Source of the DNA: Primulina eburnea
Lineage: Eukaryota; Streptophyta; Magnoliopsida; Lamiales; Gesneriaceae
DNA: 64,000 nucleotides
NCBI RefSeq assembly: GCF_022965805.1
Contig: NC_133103.1
Location: forward strand, 51,906,386-51,970,385
Direction: 5' to 3'
The translations under genes and the position numbers were made by a program. How positions within the stretch are numbered: position 1 is the stretch's first letter; every line of letters begins with the position of its first letter. The notes under the pieces are model-generated. The model had not been told where the DNA came from. It saw nothing but the letters and a program-made list of their open reading frames with translations, and ran no database searches. Shown here in pieces: positions 22,150 to 33,195 of this stretch.

Positions 22150-24785
22150 TCACACTCGAACGAGGCCCAATATATATATATGTTTAATTCGTGGTTCATT
22201 AAGATTATATGATATAAGACTTTTAGCAGTATTTCGCACTCGAACGGGGAACGGAGACCGGGGACAATTAAGGAAAAAAATATTTATCAAATAATTATTT
22301 TTAATTATTTAATATATGATGTTAATAAGGGTGATTTTCAAAAACGGGCCTAGTTAAGGTATTTTTACGCGACGAGTCGTATTTTAAAGCGGTATTCAAT
22401 TTTTAGCAAAGAAGAGGACTTTTTGAGGGTTCAGACAATATTTTCAAAAACGTACCTAAACGAAATATTTTGCGATGACATTTTTGGACTTATTGGGCCT
22501 ACTTTAAGTGGTATTGGGCCCAAACTCTTTCAGCTCTTAGTTATTTTATTAAGGTCTCATCATACAACTTTTTTTTATATCAAACCCTACCCAAAAACCC
22601 TAATCCCCTCAGCCCATTACATTCAGCCGCCCCTAACCTCATCCAACAGCTCCCCACTCGAGTTGCAACAACTTTGTCATGCCACCTTCAATGAAAAATT
22701 GTTAGAGTTGTGATCTCGTCCCTCCGATGTTCGTCCCTCGTGTTGTTTGTGCGAATCTTTGAGCTTTTAGACGCAAAGGCAAGCCCGATTCCCCTATTTT
22801 CTCATCAATCACACTATATTATGTATGTTGAATTGTATTTGCATGATATATTAAGGATATAGTGTTATGCATCGGTTTTGCTTAGCTTTTATGCGAAAAC
22901 GTGGGACATTCTTGCATATTTCTCACGCCTTGATCTTGATTTGTAAGGGACTATCATGTCTTGAGAGATATGGGCGATCTACAGTAGGTATACCATGAAT
23001 TCAGATGGGAAATGTCGAGCTAGAACCCGTCCTGCAAGTGGCCGATTGCATCTCGTCGTTCTAAGGCTTGGTACGGTTAGGTTGTGTGAAGTAGGCGAGG
23101 GCAGCGTGCATGGGCTCAGTCGGGCCGTGGTTCATACCCTGGTGGGTTCATGTCGGGGCTTGGAATGGTCTGTGAGCCACTGGACGCATAGCTTGGGTGG
23201 GATCGTGTGTTATGTAGCAAGCTAGATTATGGTTTGGAGGTGTTCGAGCGATCCATCGTGCAGAGACTGTGGTCATGAGTTTGGTCAGTCCAGGAGGGGG
23301 GCTCTTGGTTCGGTCTTGGTCTTAAAATAGTCGGCTAGGGGCTGGTCCAAGCGAGTTTGGTCTCGGGTCGAGAAATCGGGAGCTAGGTGCACTAGGTTTT
23401 GATTGTTATTGCGTGAAGAAAATTCCAGCAGCTGGTCGAGGGCTTTCGTGGGTCTGATATAAGTGGTTTAAGGGCTTTTCATGTGGGTTCAAGTCATGGT
23501 TTAAATTTGGGAAAGTTTGGTTAAGTTGCGGGTTGATTCGGGTTAAAACTGGGACCCCGGTCCAAATTTTAAAACGAATCGTAAAAGTTACGGGACGAGC
23601 TCGATGTTACGTCTAGGAAATGATTATAAATATGTTTTGAGGTGTTTTAAGGAGTTTGGTTGGCTTTGGTTCGGGTCGAAATTTTGAGGTCCAGGGGTAA
23701 AATTGTCAATTAGGGTTTCTAGGGTCAAAATGACCAGTTTGGTTGGATTCGAGTCGAAATTTTGAGGTCCAGGGATAAAATGGTCAATTAGGGTTTCCAG
23801 GGGCAAAATGGTCATTTGCACCCGGGTCGAGTTAGCGGTTATGGCAGTGCCCAGATCACAAATTGACATGTTTTAAATGTATATGTTATCACGAACATGA
23901 CTTTTTATGGAAATACGAAAAATACGTTGCATGCTTGATTTTAAGAAAATTTACGCATATGCATGATTTTTATAAATGATGAATACAATGACATGTTTTT
24001 GAAGGAAAGGAGTTGATTGTGACTAATACAAACACGAACATGTAAGACCAAGGCTCAGTGGATGGTAATAATGTCGATGATGTCCCTTCCGTCGGATACC
24101 GCAGTTATACGTAGATGGATCCATCGACTAGAGCTGATACGAAAGTCACAACTAATGAAAAGAATTCAAATAAAGAAAATTGAACACATATATGTTGATA
24201 TGATGCGATATGGACACGTTTATGCTTTGTCATGTCATGTTTATGCTTTCGCTTTTGAGATAATGAAGTGCATTTTAATTACAAAATTTTCCATGGTTGC
24301 ATGTTATGCATTTGTACTTACTACTGCGGTTCAGGTGTGTTAAGTCTTTAGACTCACTAGGTGTGATTGATGCAGGTGAGCATGATGATGTGGAGACTGG
24401 AGGCGCTGAAAGCTGAGTAAGCGGAGCTGGGTGTGGGCACGTTAACCCGAGCACCTTGCATTTTTCCGCATATTATGATCATGAGTCATGGGTGTAAACA
24501 ATATTTTAAATGTCTTTGCAACTCTTTATACGTTGATGATTTTGACAGACGTTGAGTTCTTTTAAAACAGTAGACTAGAAGATTGATTTCATTTTAAGAT
24601 TTAATTAACTGCAGTTATTTTTATTTAGTGGTTGTGAAACTTTTTAAAATGCCTGATTGACTGCTTTTATTGCATGCATATGTTTGTGTATTTCTGAAAA
24701 AGACTTTTTTTAAATAAAAAAATATTTAAGCATTTATTTTAAGCAGTAGATGTTATACTAGCCGTATAGTGACAACTGACATACA
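22150..24785. mobile_element. LTR-like sequence 1
   Basis: This block is collinear, with moderate divergence, with the non-inserted parts of 25970-33195: both contain cgcactcgaacg/cgctcgaag, acgaaatattt, ttattgggcct/ttaatgggcct, catgtaagaccaaggctcag, ggataccgcagttatacg and gagtctttagactcactag-type segments. No coding domain is present. A 23640-23820 stretch contains a local repeat of about 75 bp built on cgaaattttgaggtccagg. The phrases are like those of long plant gypsy LTRs, so I call it LTR-like; its ends are not clear. Confidence 0.6.
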
Positions 24786-25823
24786 CATCTCTTAATAAGA
24801 TATAAGCGTAAATTTGATACTAAGTTAAATCAAAACAAATCAAACCATTGTAATTATAATTGAAAAAAACGAAATATCATATGATAATATGATAGATAAT
24901 GTGGAATTTCATGTTACATTAACAGTTTGGAGCTATTATTTGCAGTTGGTTTGAGATCGAATTAAGCACATTCACTTATATTTGTATATTGTCACACTTC
25001 ACGTATTATATTAGATATATTATATTATATTTAAATCGAGCATGTTATTTATATACAAAGAACGATTTCTTCAAACATAAATTTAAATTATCATGAAATA
25101 TATTTTTCCTGTGTACATTACATTTGTATTTTTTTCTCTTTTAACATACAATTTTTGTATTGATGGGATTCAAAATTTCTAAGTAAATTATTCAAAATGT
25201 TTAGATATATATAAAAATATGCACCGGGTTCGGTTTGGTGAACCCGGTACTTCAAACTGGTTCAGCACGAGCCAGACGACAGTCAGCTTCAGATTTGCAC
25301 AAACTAACATAAACTAGAGGGCGTCATAAGTATATTCGTCACAACTTATCTGATATTTAAATCAGTACTATCTACTCACCACCATAAATATTTGGGACTT
25401 CACTCGATAAAATTTATCATGCTGCTCGACTGGTCTGCCCTGATCATCTCGATAAGCCTTACGACCAAGTGGATGACAGTTTGGAGTTCATGCAAAATTC
25501 TGGTCCGAGCCCAGGCCCTAATTGTATAAATAATACGCCCATTATTTATATAATGTAAGTAACTGATATGGGGTATAAATGCTCGGGTCAGATCTGGATC
25601 GGGTCGGCTACATGGGGTATCAGGTTTGATTGATGATTTAAATATAATATTAATAATTGTATAAATATTTTTAACTACTATATTATTTTTTTAATTTAAT
25701 CTTGTGTTACATAAATATTGTTTTGAAAACACAAATATTATACCATTTTCTCACACATTTCATAATGATGCAAAGGTACGTTTATGAAAAAATGGAAAAT
25801 GGAAGTAATTGAAGAAATACCGT
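24786..25823. other. AT-rich spacer between LTR-like sequences
   Basis: No ORF, exon or repeat terminus recognised. A short stretch at 25230-25270 (accgggttcggtttggtg) is GC-richer but has no identifiable function. Confidence 0.45.
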
Positions 25824-26820
25824 TGTAAGGTCTAGAAAATTTGAACTATGTAACCTGAGTGCATGCAACCTATGATACTACAATATGTGTTTAATTATTT
25901 TTAAAGCTTTAAATGCATGATTATTGCATGGATATGTGTTTTATTTCATGGTTTATAAAGGCTTCATGTATTATGGCTTTTAGTAATATTTTGCGCTCGA
26001 AGTCTCGAACGAGAAACAAAGACCGATGATAATTGAAGAAAAATATTTTTAAAATAATTATTTAATATATGGTGTAATTAAGTGAGATTTTTGAAAATGG
26101 GTCTTGGTGAGATATTTTTACTCGTCGGCTCATATTTTAATCTGGCACGCAAAATTTTAGCAAGTTGGAGGACTTTTGAGAATTTGGACTACATTTTCAA
26201 AAACTTACTTAAACGAAATATTTTACGAGTGTGTTAATGGACTTAATGGGCCTATTTTAAAATATTTTGGGTCTAAACTCTTACTCCTCCTAATTATTTA
26301 ATTAAAGACCCATTAGCACTTAATATTTTAATTAAACCTACCCCAAAAACCCTATTCCCACCCTCACCTCTCTCGGCCGCCCCTCCCCATTTTCCCAGCA
26401 TCCTCCAAGAGTTCCAGCAGCAGGAGTGATCAGATTCCTCAAGAATTTTCTTAAGAAATGTTGTCCCGCCCCTCCGGTGTCCATCTCTCTCCTCATTTTC
26501 ATTGGCTTTCGAGCGTTTAATCGCAAAGGCAAACCAATACCTCCATTTTTTCGTCTTTCACACCATAATAAGATTTTTTGATTGATTGCCCGTGTTTTAT
26601 TGTCGTTCTAATGTTTTATGTGAGTTTTGAATGCATGTTCGTAGAGGAAACCTATTTGTATGAATTGATTCTCACGTTTTTTCTTGGTTGAAGGGGCTGC
26701 CTGGATGGGGAGGTATGGGACTCAAACACGTCTGAATTATGGTGTTTAGATGTTAGGATCAGATCGTGAGACGATTTGGTGATGATGCGATCATGTTTCC
26801 TCGATTTAGGGCTTGGGACG

Positions 26821-28868
26821 ACTATTGTAAGGCTCGAGAATTGAGTTTGATACTTTGTATTGATATATATAAAGTATGAATAAGGAAGGCAACAACAGAA
26901 GTGGAGAAATGATGTTGCAAAACTAGAATATTTTGAGAAAACAGCACCGCACCCGCGGTGCCAGACATCACCGCTCCCGCGGTGCATGGACAGTAAGTTG
27001 GCAAGAAATTCCGTAGCATCACCGCACCCGCGGTGCTAGCAGGAGCGCACCCACGGTGCTCGAATCCAGAAAAATAAAGATAATGCCGAAGCATGAGCGC
27101 ACCCGCAGTGCATGACACGACCGCACCCGCGGTCATGCGTGTAGCATGAAAAGTGATGCCACGTTTCAGAATTTGCATGCAGTATATATATGTTCGAATG
27201 ACGCGTCTTTTCCTCAGAAACTCAGAATAAGGCCGAAGATTTTGATAGAAAATCCTTACGCCTTTTAGATTGGCGATTGTGGAAGATCCGTCCATCAGAA
27301 TTCGAATTTGAACGTAGTACCGTATTCCTCGTGACACGAGCTACACAAGGATGTAAGTTTCATTATGTTTTGCAGTGTTTTGAGAATATGATGTTGCTAG
27401 AATTGCATGTGATCCAGATATGGCTTTTCTGATACCGTAGACATTGTAGAATTGAAGTCAGATTACAGAACAGACTGTTTCTGTAATTGTTATGATTTTC
27501 GAAAGATATTGACTGAGATTTTGATATCAGAATTGTATATTATTGATTTTGAATATACCGATATTGAGATTATGAGTTCTGGTATTATATCTGAGATGTT
27601 CAGATTGACGGGGTTATTCAGATTGTATTGTTATGCCGTCGAAACATCAGTATTGATTTAGATTGATCAGATATGATATTGATTGAGATTCATTGTTATA
27701 GTGTTGACTTGGATCAGATTGTATACCGAGTTGAGTATTGATCAGAACAGATTCTGAACTGAGATATATACTGATATTGTATTTATATGATTTGTCATTA
27801 TCATATTGATATGGACAGATTCGACTTCGAGACTTCGTCTTCGTCAGACAGGGACGACAAAGGTATAATTCATGTGATATCTGGGAAGATATAACTCAAA
27901 TCAGATCTCATTTGAGTTTCCCAATAAAATCACATACTTGATTATTGTTTATCTTCTGATATAATTATGATTTGTTTATAGACTTTATATTCAAATCTTT
28001 TGAAATGAACATGCTTTGTTTACAGATTGTTATACATTGCATTTGAGATAGGAAAGTTTGACAGATAGTCAGACTTCTAGATGTTCGGTGTATCTCAGTT
28101 TAGGAGCAGCTCTGACTCTTATTGCAGCCGTCGATACAGCTCAGACCGAAGTCTAGGAATAAGACGTACAGTCACCCCGAGTGGGAGGGTAGGTGACAGC
28201 CATTGACGTCTTATTCACACCGGGATCCCTAGAGTTATAGTTGAGTCGAGTCTAGACATGATGTGACTAGAACTGCATGCGTCTATGGATGTGGTTTCAT
28301 AGACTATGAAACTCATTGTTATTGCTTTCAGTCATGATAGCATGTTTTTATGATTTGATTTGAGTAGCATGTTTAATTGATTTGTGTTGCATGCTTATTT
28401 TGAGTTGATTTCATAGATTATGAAATCTATCGTCTTTAAGTTTATTCATGATAGAATATTTCATGATTTACTTTATGTATATACATGTTTACCATGTTTT
28501 ATACTGGGATTTATTCTACCGGAGTTATCCGACTGTTGTCTTGTTTTGTATGTGTGCATGACAACAGGTGGGGCTGGATCGGGGTCAAGAGGAGGAGGAG
28601 AGAAGAAGAGTTAGCGTGGTGATTCCGGACTTACTGTAGATTTGGTTTATTACTTGAACTTAGTAACCGAACCTTAGACTTAGATTGTACAGTATTGTAC
28701 TTTTATATTGAGATGTATTTTATACTGAGATGTATATTATTTAGATTCCATTACCTTCCGCATTTACATTTTAAAAAGAAAAAATTTTTAGACTCTGTTT
28801 ATCAGAACTGATAATTAAATCCCAACGATGATTAAGAAGATGATTAGCGTCCGGGTCCCCACAACTAT
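26821..28868. mobile_element. solo LTR with ACTAT target duplication
   Basis: The sequence 26826-28863 (2038 bp) starts TGTAAGGCTCGAG and ends GGTCCCCACA. It is flanked by ACTAT at 26821-26825 and 28864-28868. The collinear sister LTR-like sequence 1 lacks it. No PBS or gene is present, so it is a solo LTR, younger than the element it sits in. Near its left end is a GC-rich palindromic array. Confidence 0.9.
26945..27134. repeat. array of CACCGCACCCGCGGTG-type units
   Basis: Six imperfect 16-bp units occur at about 26945, 26969, 27020, 27043, 27095 and 27119, spaced 24-52 bp apart. The consensus CACCGCACCCGCGGTG is nearly palindromic (CACCGC...GCGGTG). The intervals are unrelated AT-richer sequence. 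This is within a solo LTR, downstream of its 5' end. Confidence 0.85.
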
Positions 28869-29860
28869 GTTGCGCGAAGGGTTGAGGGCAACGTGCATGA
28901 AGCTAGGGACCACGGCTAGGTCAATCCAGGAGGGTCTTAAGGTGGACTAGGAAGGGTTGTTTCGATCCTGGTCCGGGCTAGTTGAACGTGGGTAGAGGTT
29001 GTCTTCAAATGCTGTTTGGGATTTTTTATCCGCAGGGCTAGCGCCGCAGCGCCCGATCTTCGGAGCTGGTAGCACTGATGCCGGACAAGATGAGCGCTGC
29101 CGCACCACAGTGTCAGCGCCTAGGCGCAAACCCAGTGTGGATGGGATAGCTGTTTTAGCGCCTATGACTCGTTTGGGTATTGATATGTCGATATGACTGA
29201 GGTTATTGACAGTTAAATTAGATCATTTTGAGTTAATTAGGAGTCTTTGAACTATGGTTTAAGTTTGATTGAGTTCGGGTTAAAACCGGGTTTTCGATCC
29301 AAATTTTAAAACGAACTATAGAAATTAATGCATGGGCTCGATCTTACGTCTAGGAAATTGTTATAAATGTATTTTGAGGTGTTTTAAAAATGTATATGTT
29401 ATTACGAGCATGCATTTTTATGAAAATACAGAAAATACATTGCATGCTTGATTTTAAGGAAATTTACGTATATGCATGATTTTATAAGTGATGAATGCAA
29501 TGACATGTTTTTGAAGGATGATAGTTGGTTGTAACTAACACGAACACGAACATGTAAGGCCAAGGCTCAGTGGATGGCTAATATTGTCTCTGATGTCCCC
29601 GCAGTCGGATACCGCAGTTATACGTAAATGGATCCATCGACTAAAATGATCTGAACTCAAATAAAGAAAATGAACACGTATATGTTGATATGACAATATA
29701 TGTTATGGACACGTTATGCTTGGACATGCTATGTTTAAGTTCATACTTTTAAGATCATGAAATATATTTTAATTACAGTAATTTTCACTGTTGCATGTTA
29801 TCAGAGACGGATTGATATAAGGGCTGTACTGGGCTGTAGCTCACCCCATTTTCAAAAATT

Positions 29861-30057
29861 TAGCGACGGTTTTTCAAACCGTCGCTAATATTTGCGACGG
29901 TTTGTACAACCGTCGCCGATGGGGATCGGCGACTGTTTTAATTATACCGTCGCTACTAGCGACGGTTTATTCAAATGTGAATAAAAACAGTCGCTATTAG
30001 CGACGGTTTTTCAAAAAACAGTCGCTAATGGCGACGGTTGTTCCAAAAACCGTCGTA
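29861..30057. repeat. subterminal GCGACGGTTT repeat cluster of the hAT element
   Basis: Around ten copies of GCGACGGTTT or its complement (AAACCGTCGC / CAGTCGC variants) occur in both orientations within 200 bp, forming several potential hairpins such as GCGACGGTTTTTCAAACCGTCGC in parts. The cluster lies between the left terminus and the transposase ORF and has no counterpart at the right end. Subterminal motif clusters are known transposase-binding regions in hAT elements; alternatively this is a small MITE inserted in the hAT. Confidence 0.8.
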
Positions 30058-30146
30058 CATCCGTCCAATCAAGTCCAGACCATTTATAAGGATGAGACCA
30101 AATACATTTTATTCTTGTTTAAGATTATAACTTGAACTATTTGAAA

Positions 30147-32600
30147 ATGGAACATCAATCTGCTGCAAAGAAAGGAAAAACATTGATATCTTCTTTCTTT
30201 AAGAAGAGAGATCGTCAAGCTAGTGAAGATACTTCAATTCCTACGGTCCTTACAATGCAACATCAATCCAGTGAAAGTCTTCTATTTCCCAATATCCAAA
30301 TTCCTTCATGTTCCTCTCCTAGAGACGATCATCAGTCTTCGTCTACTTTTATTGAACGAGATCCGGGAAAAAGAAAACAGATATGTGAATATCATGTTAA
30401 TGTACGAGATGAGATAAGACGTTCATATCTAAATATGGGGCCTTATCAACCATATATGTTGGAGTATCCAGGTACGAAATTTGGAAGCCAGAATCGTCGT
30501 TTTCAGAAAAAATGGTTTCAGAAATTTTATTGGTTGGAGTATTCGCCTTCAACAAATAAGGCATATTGTTTCTATTGCTTTCTTTTCCTGAATGATGTTA
30601 ATTCATCTAATATCTCGGCATTGGTCAATGAAGGATTTGACAATTGGAAAAGGGTAAACCAAGGAAAAACATGTGCTTTTCTTTCCCATATTGGTTCTGC
30701 AGCTTCTTCACCTCATACTATGTGTGAGAGAAGGGCTGAAAATTTGATGAGGCCCTCACAACATATTGATAAAGTGATGCATGCACAATCTAAAGAGGAA
30801 AAAGAGAAAAATCGTCTGCGTTTGAGCACCTCAATTGTAGCTGTTCGTTGGCTAGCACTTCAAGGTTGTGCTTTTAGAGGTAACGATGAATCTCTATCTT
30901 CATCTAATCGTGGAAATTTTCTTGAATTGGTGAAGGCTTTTGCAAAAATGAATATAGAAATTGATGAAGTTGTGCTTGAGAATGCTCCAAAAAATGCCCA
31001 ATATATCGCTCCAGAAATTCAGAAAGAGATTTTACATATTATGGCCAATAGAGTACGAAAGATGGTTCGTGAAAAAGTTGGAGATAAATACTTTTGTATT
31101 CTTGTTGATGAAGCCCGAGATATATCTAAACGAGAGCAAATGGCCATTATATTGAGGTTTGTGAACAATCATGGGATTTTGACAGAAAGATTTTTTGCCA
31201 TCAAAAGTGTTAGTGACACTACCTCAATGAATTTGAAAAATGAGATATCAAATGTTCTTGTTCATCATGATCTCCATGTTAAGAAAATCAGAGGCCAAGG
31301 ATATGATGGTGCTAGCAATATGCGTGGAGCCTGGAATGGACTTCAAGCATTATTTCTCAAAGATTGTCCCTATGCATACTATGTCCACTGTTTTGCACAT
31401 CGTTTACAACTGACATTGGTTTCTGCAGCTAAGGATGTTAGTGTTATTTGGGAATTCTTTTCTCATTTGGACAATATTGTTAATATTGTCACTTCTTCTA
31501 CTAAGCGCATTGCTGAATTACATACTGCACAAAGAAATGAAATTGAGTATATGTTGTCAATTGGAGAACGTGATTCTGGAAGTGGTGCAAACCAGATTGG
31601 TAATTTGCAACGAGCAGGAGCTACTCGTTGGAGTTCTCACTATGATTCGGTAAAAAGCTTGATAGGTATGTACACTGCAACTTGCAAAGTTTTTGAAGTT
31701 CTCAGTGATCATTCTCCAAATGGAAGAGCTAAGGCTGAAGTTCGGAGGATTTACAGAAACATAGCAAGCTTTGAATTTGTGTTTATTTTGCACTTAATGC
31801 ATAAAATTATGAGAACAACAGATACTCTTTGTCAAATTCTTCAAAAAAAATCTGAAGACATTTTGACTGCTATCACATTTGTCACTACTACCAAAACTTG
31901 CCTTCAAGAATTTAGAGAATGTGGGTGGAATGAATTTCTTCAGGAAGTTAAAGTTTTTTGCTCAAGAAATGAAATTGATGTGCCTGATCTTGATTGTCTA
32001 TATAAGATTGGACGTTCCTGTCGGCAAACTACAATAGAACATCATTACCACTTTGATGTTTTTAATGCAGCAATAGATTTCATTTTGATGGAGTTAAATA
32101 CTCGGTTCAATGAGTCATCGGTGGAACTTCTTTCTCTTAGTACAGCTTTAGATCCTAAAAATTCATTTGACTCATTTAACAGTGATGATATTTGCAAGCT
32201 TGCGAAGAAGTTTTATCCTGGAGATTTCACAGATCAAGAAATTGTTACTTTGGAGTATGAATTGATACATTATAAACTTGATGTGATGCAGAATTTAAAG
32301 GTTTCTACACTTGTTGAGTTGTGTCAGCAATTGACCGAGAGTGGACGGTCAAGTGTTTATGTTATGTTGACTAGATTGATTCATCTTGTTTTGACATTAC
32401 CTGTGTCTACTGCCACTACTGAGCGAGCTTTTTCAGCAATGAAGCATGTGAAGACGACACTTCGCAATAAAATGGAGGATGACTTTCTTGCCGATTGTTT
32501 GACACTCTATATTGAACGAGATTTAGCTAAACATATTGATGTAAATTCTATTATTGATGAATTTTATGTTTTAAAATCTCGTAGGGCACAACTTTGTTGA
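30147..32600 (+). CDS. hAT transposase (TTF zinc finger, DUF4371, hAT dimerisation)
   Basis: An uninterrupted 817-aa ORF. I start at ATG 30147 (MEHQSAAKKGKT); the in-frame TTG five codons upstream is not a plausible plant start. A TTF-type zinc finger spans about residues 105-195 with the CFYC pair near 141-144. The RNase H-like catalytic core has candidate acids D321 (ILVDEARDISKREQM), D387 (GQGYDGASNMRG) and E759 (TATTERAFSAMK). The C-terminal hAT dimerisation region covers the last 90 residues. Length and order are those of the plant/animal ZMYM1-like hAT proteins. It would cut and paste its own element in the nucleus. No stop, frameshift or intron is seen. Confidence 0.95.
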   Translation: MEHQSAAKKGKTLISSFFKKRDRQASEDTSIPTVLTMQHQSSESLLFPNIQIPSCSSPRDDHQSSSTFIERDPGKRKQICEYHVNVRDEIRRSYLNMGPYQPYMLEYPGTKFGSQNRRFQKKWFQKFYWLEYSPSTNKAYCFYCFLFLNDVNSSNISALVNEGFDNWKRVNQGKTCAFLSHIGSAASSPHTMCERRAENLMRPSQHIDKVMHAQSKEEKEKNRLRLSTSIVAVRWLALQGCAFRGNDESLSSSNRGNFLELVKAFAKMNIEIDEVVLENAPKNAQYIAPEIQKEILHIMANRVRKMVREKVGDKYFCILVDEARDISKREQMAIILRFVNNHGILTERFFAIKSVSDTTSMNLKNEISNVLVHHDLHVKKIRGQGYDGASNMRGAWNGLQALFLKDCPYAYYVHCFAHRLQLTLVSAAKDVSVIWEFFSHLDNIVNIVTSSTKRIAELHTAQRNEIEYMLSIGERDSGSGANQIGNLQRAGATRWSSHYDSVKSLIGMYTATCKVFEVLSDHSPNGRAKAEVRRIYRNIASFEFVFILHLMHKIMRTTDTLCQILQKKSEDILTAITFVTTTKTCLQEFRECGWNEFLQEVKVFCSRNEIDVPDLDCLYKIGRSCRQTTIEHHYHFDVFNAAIDFILMELNTRFNESSVELLSLSTALDPKNSFDSFNSDDICKLAKKFYPGDFTDQEIVTLEYELIHYKLDVMQNLKVSTLVELCQQLTESGRSSVYVMLTRLIHLVLTLPVSTATTERAFSAMKHVKTTLRNKMEDDFLADCLTLYIERDLAKHIDVNSIIDEFYVLKSRRAQLC

Positions 32601-33195
32601 ACGATATAATGTATTTTTTTTAATAATATATAACTTATCATATTGAGTTCAAGCCCCCCTCAACTTTTATTCCTGGATCCGTCCCTGCATGTTATGTATA
32701 TATACTTGTTATAACGATTCAGGTGTGTTGAGTCTTTAGACTCACTAGATGTGAATGATGCAAGTGAGTACGATGAGTTTGAGACTGGAGGTGCCGAACA
32801 CTAGTAGGCGGAGCTGGGAGTCCATACGATGGCCCGAGGACCTTGCATATTTCCACACTATATGTTTATGGGGTCATGTATGAACATTGTTTTTTTATGC
32901 ATTTTATATCTTTTTATACGTTGATGATACGACAGGCTTTGATTGCTGCATATGAGTTCTTCTCAAACAGTAGTTTAGGAATTTGATGATATTTAAGATT
33001 TATTTAACTGCGGTTATTTTTATTCAATAATTGAATAACTTTTTAATACGCATGGTCGATTGTTTTCATTTGCATGCATGTGTATGAGCATTTTCAAAAT
33101 TAGCTTGAAATTTTTTTCCCTAGCAGTATTTTAGTAGCACGAGTCGTCTCAACCGTCATATTTTTAAACGATGGTGGCAAGTCGGGGATCGACAT

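Larger units (their letters stand above)
29794..32695 (+). mobile_element. complete hAT transposon with 8-bp target duplication
   Basis: The element spans 29802-32687 (2886 bp). Its ends CAGAGACGGATT and, inverted, CAGGGACGGATC are imperfect hAT-type terminal inverted repeats. It is flanked by CATGTTAT at 29794-29801 and 32688-32695, the 8-bp duplication typical of hAT. The empty site is visible in LTR-like sequence 1 at about 24297 (ttgcatgttatgcattt). It carries one intact transposase ORF, so it may be autonomous. Confidence 0.94.
25824..33195. mobile_element. LTR-like sequence 2, twice invaded
   Basis: It begins TGTAAGGTCTAG at 25824 and is collinear with LTR-like sequence 1, but is interrupted by a solo LTR (26826-28863) and a hAT transposon (29802-32687). 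Without these it is about 2.4 kb. Its end is ambiguous: near 33155 ...GTCTCA is followed by ACCGT, which equals the 5 bases before the start (25819-25823), but similarity to 48315-48695 continues past that point to about 33372. No coding capacity of its own was seen. Confidence 0.58.

Noticed and set aside
22995..23225. 76-codon ORF with GC-rich codons
   Set aside because: It lies inside an LTR-like repeat, has no recognisable domain, and the related repeat does not keep the frame.
26945..27134. CRISPR-like array of spaced 16-bp repeats
   Set aside because: The units are too short and variable, the spacers irregular, the setting is a plant LTR, and there are no cas genes.
26652..27337. Minus-strand ORFs of 111 and 171 codons with repeated TAGAV segments
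   Set aside because: They are a by-product of the GC-rich palindromic array in a solo LTR; the repeats explain the open frames.
30223..31793. Other-frame ORFs within the hAT transposase region
   Set aside because: They are overlapped by the 817-aa transposase, which has family motifs throughout.
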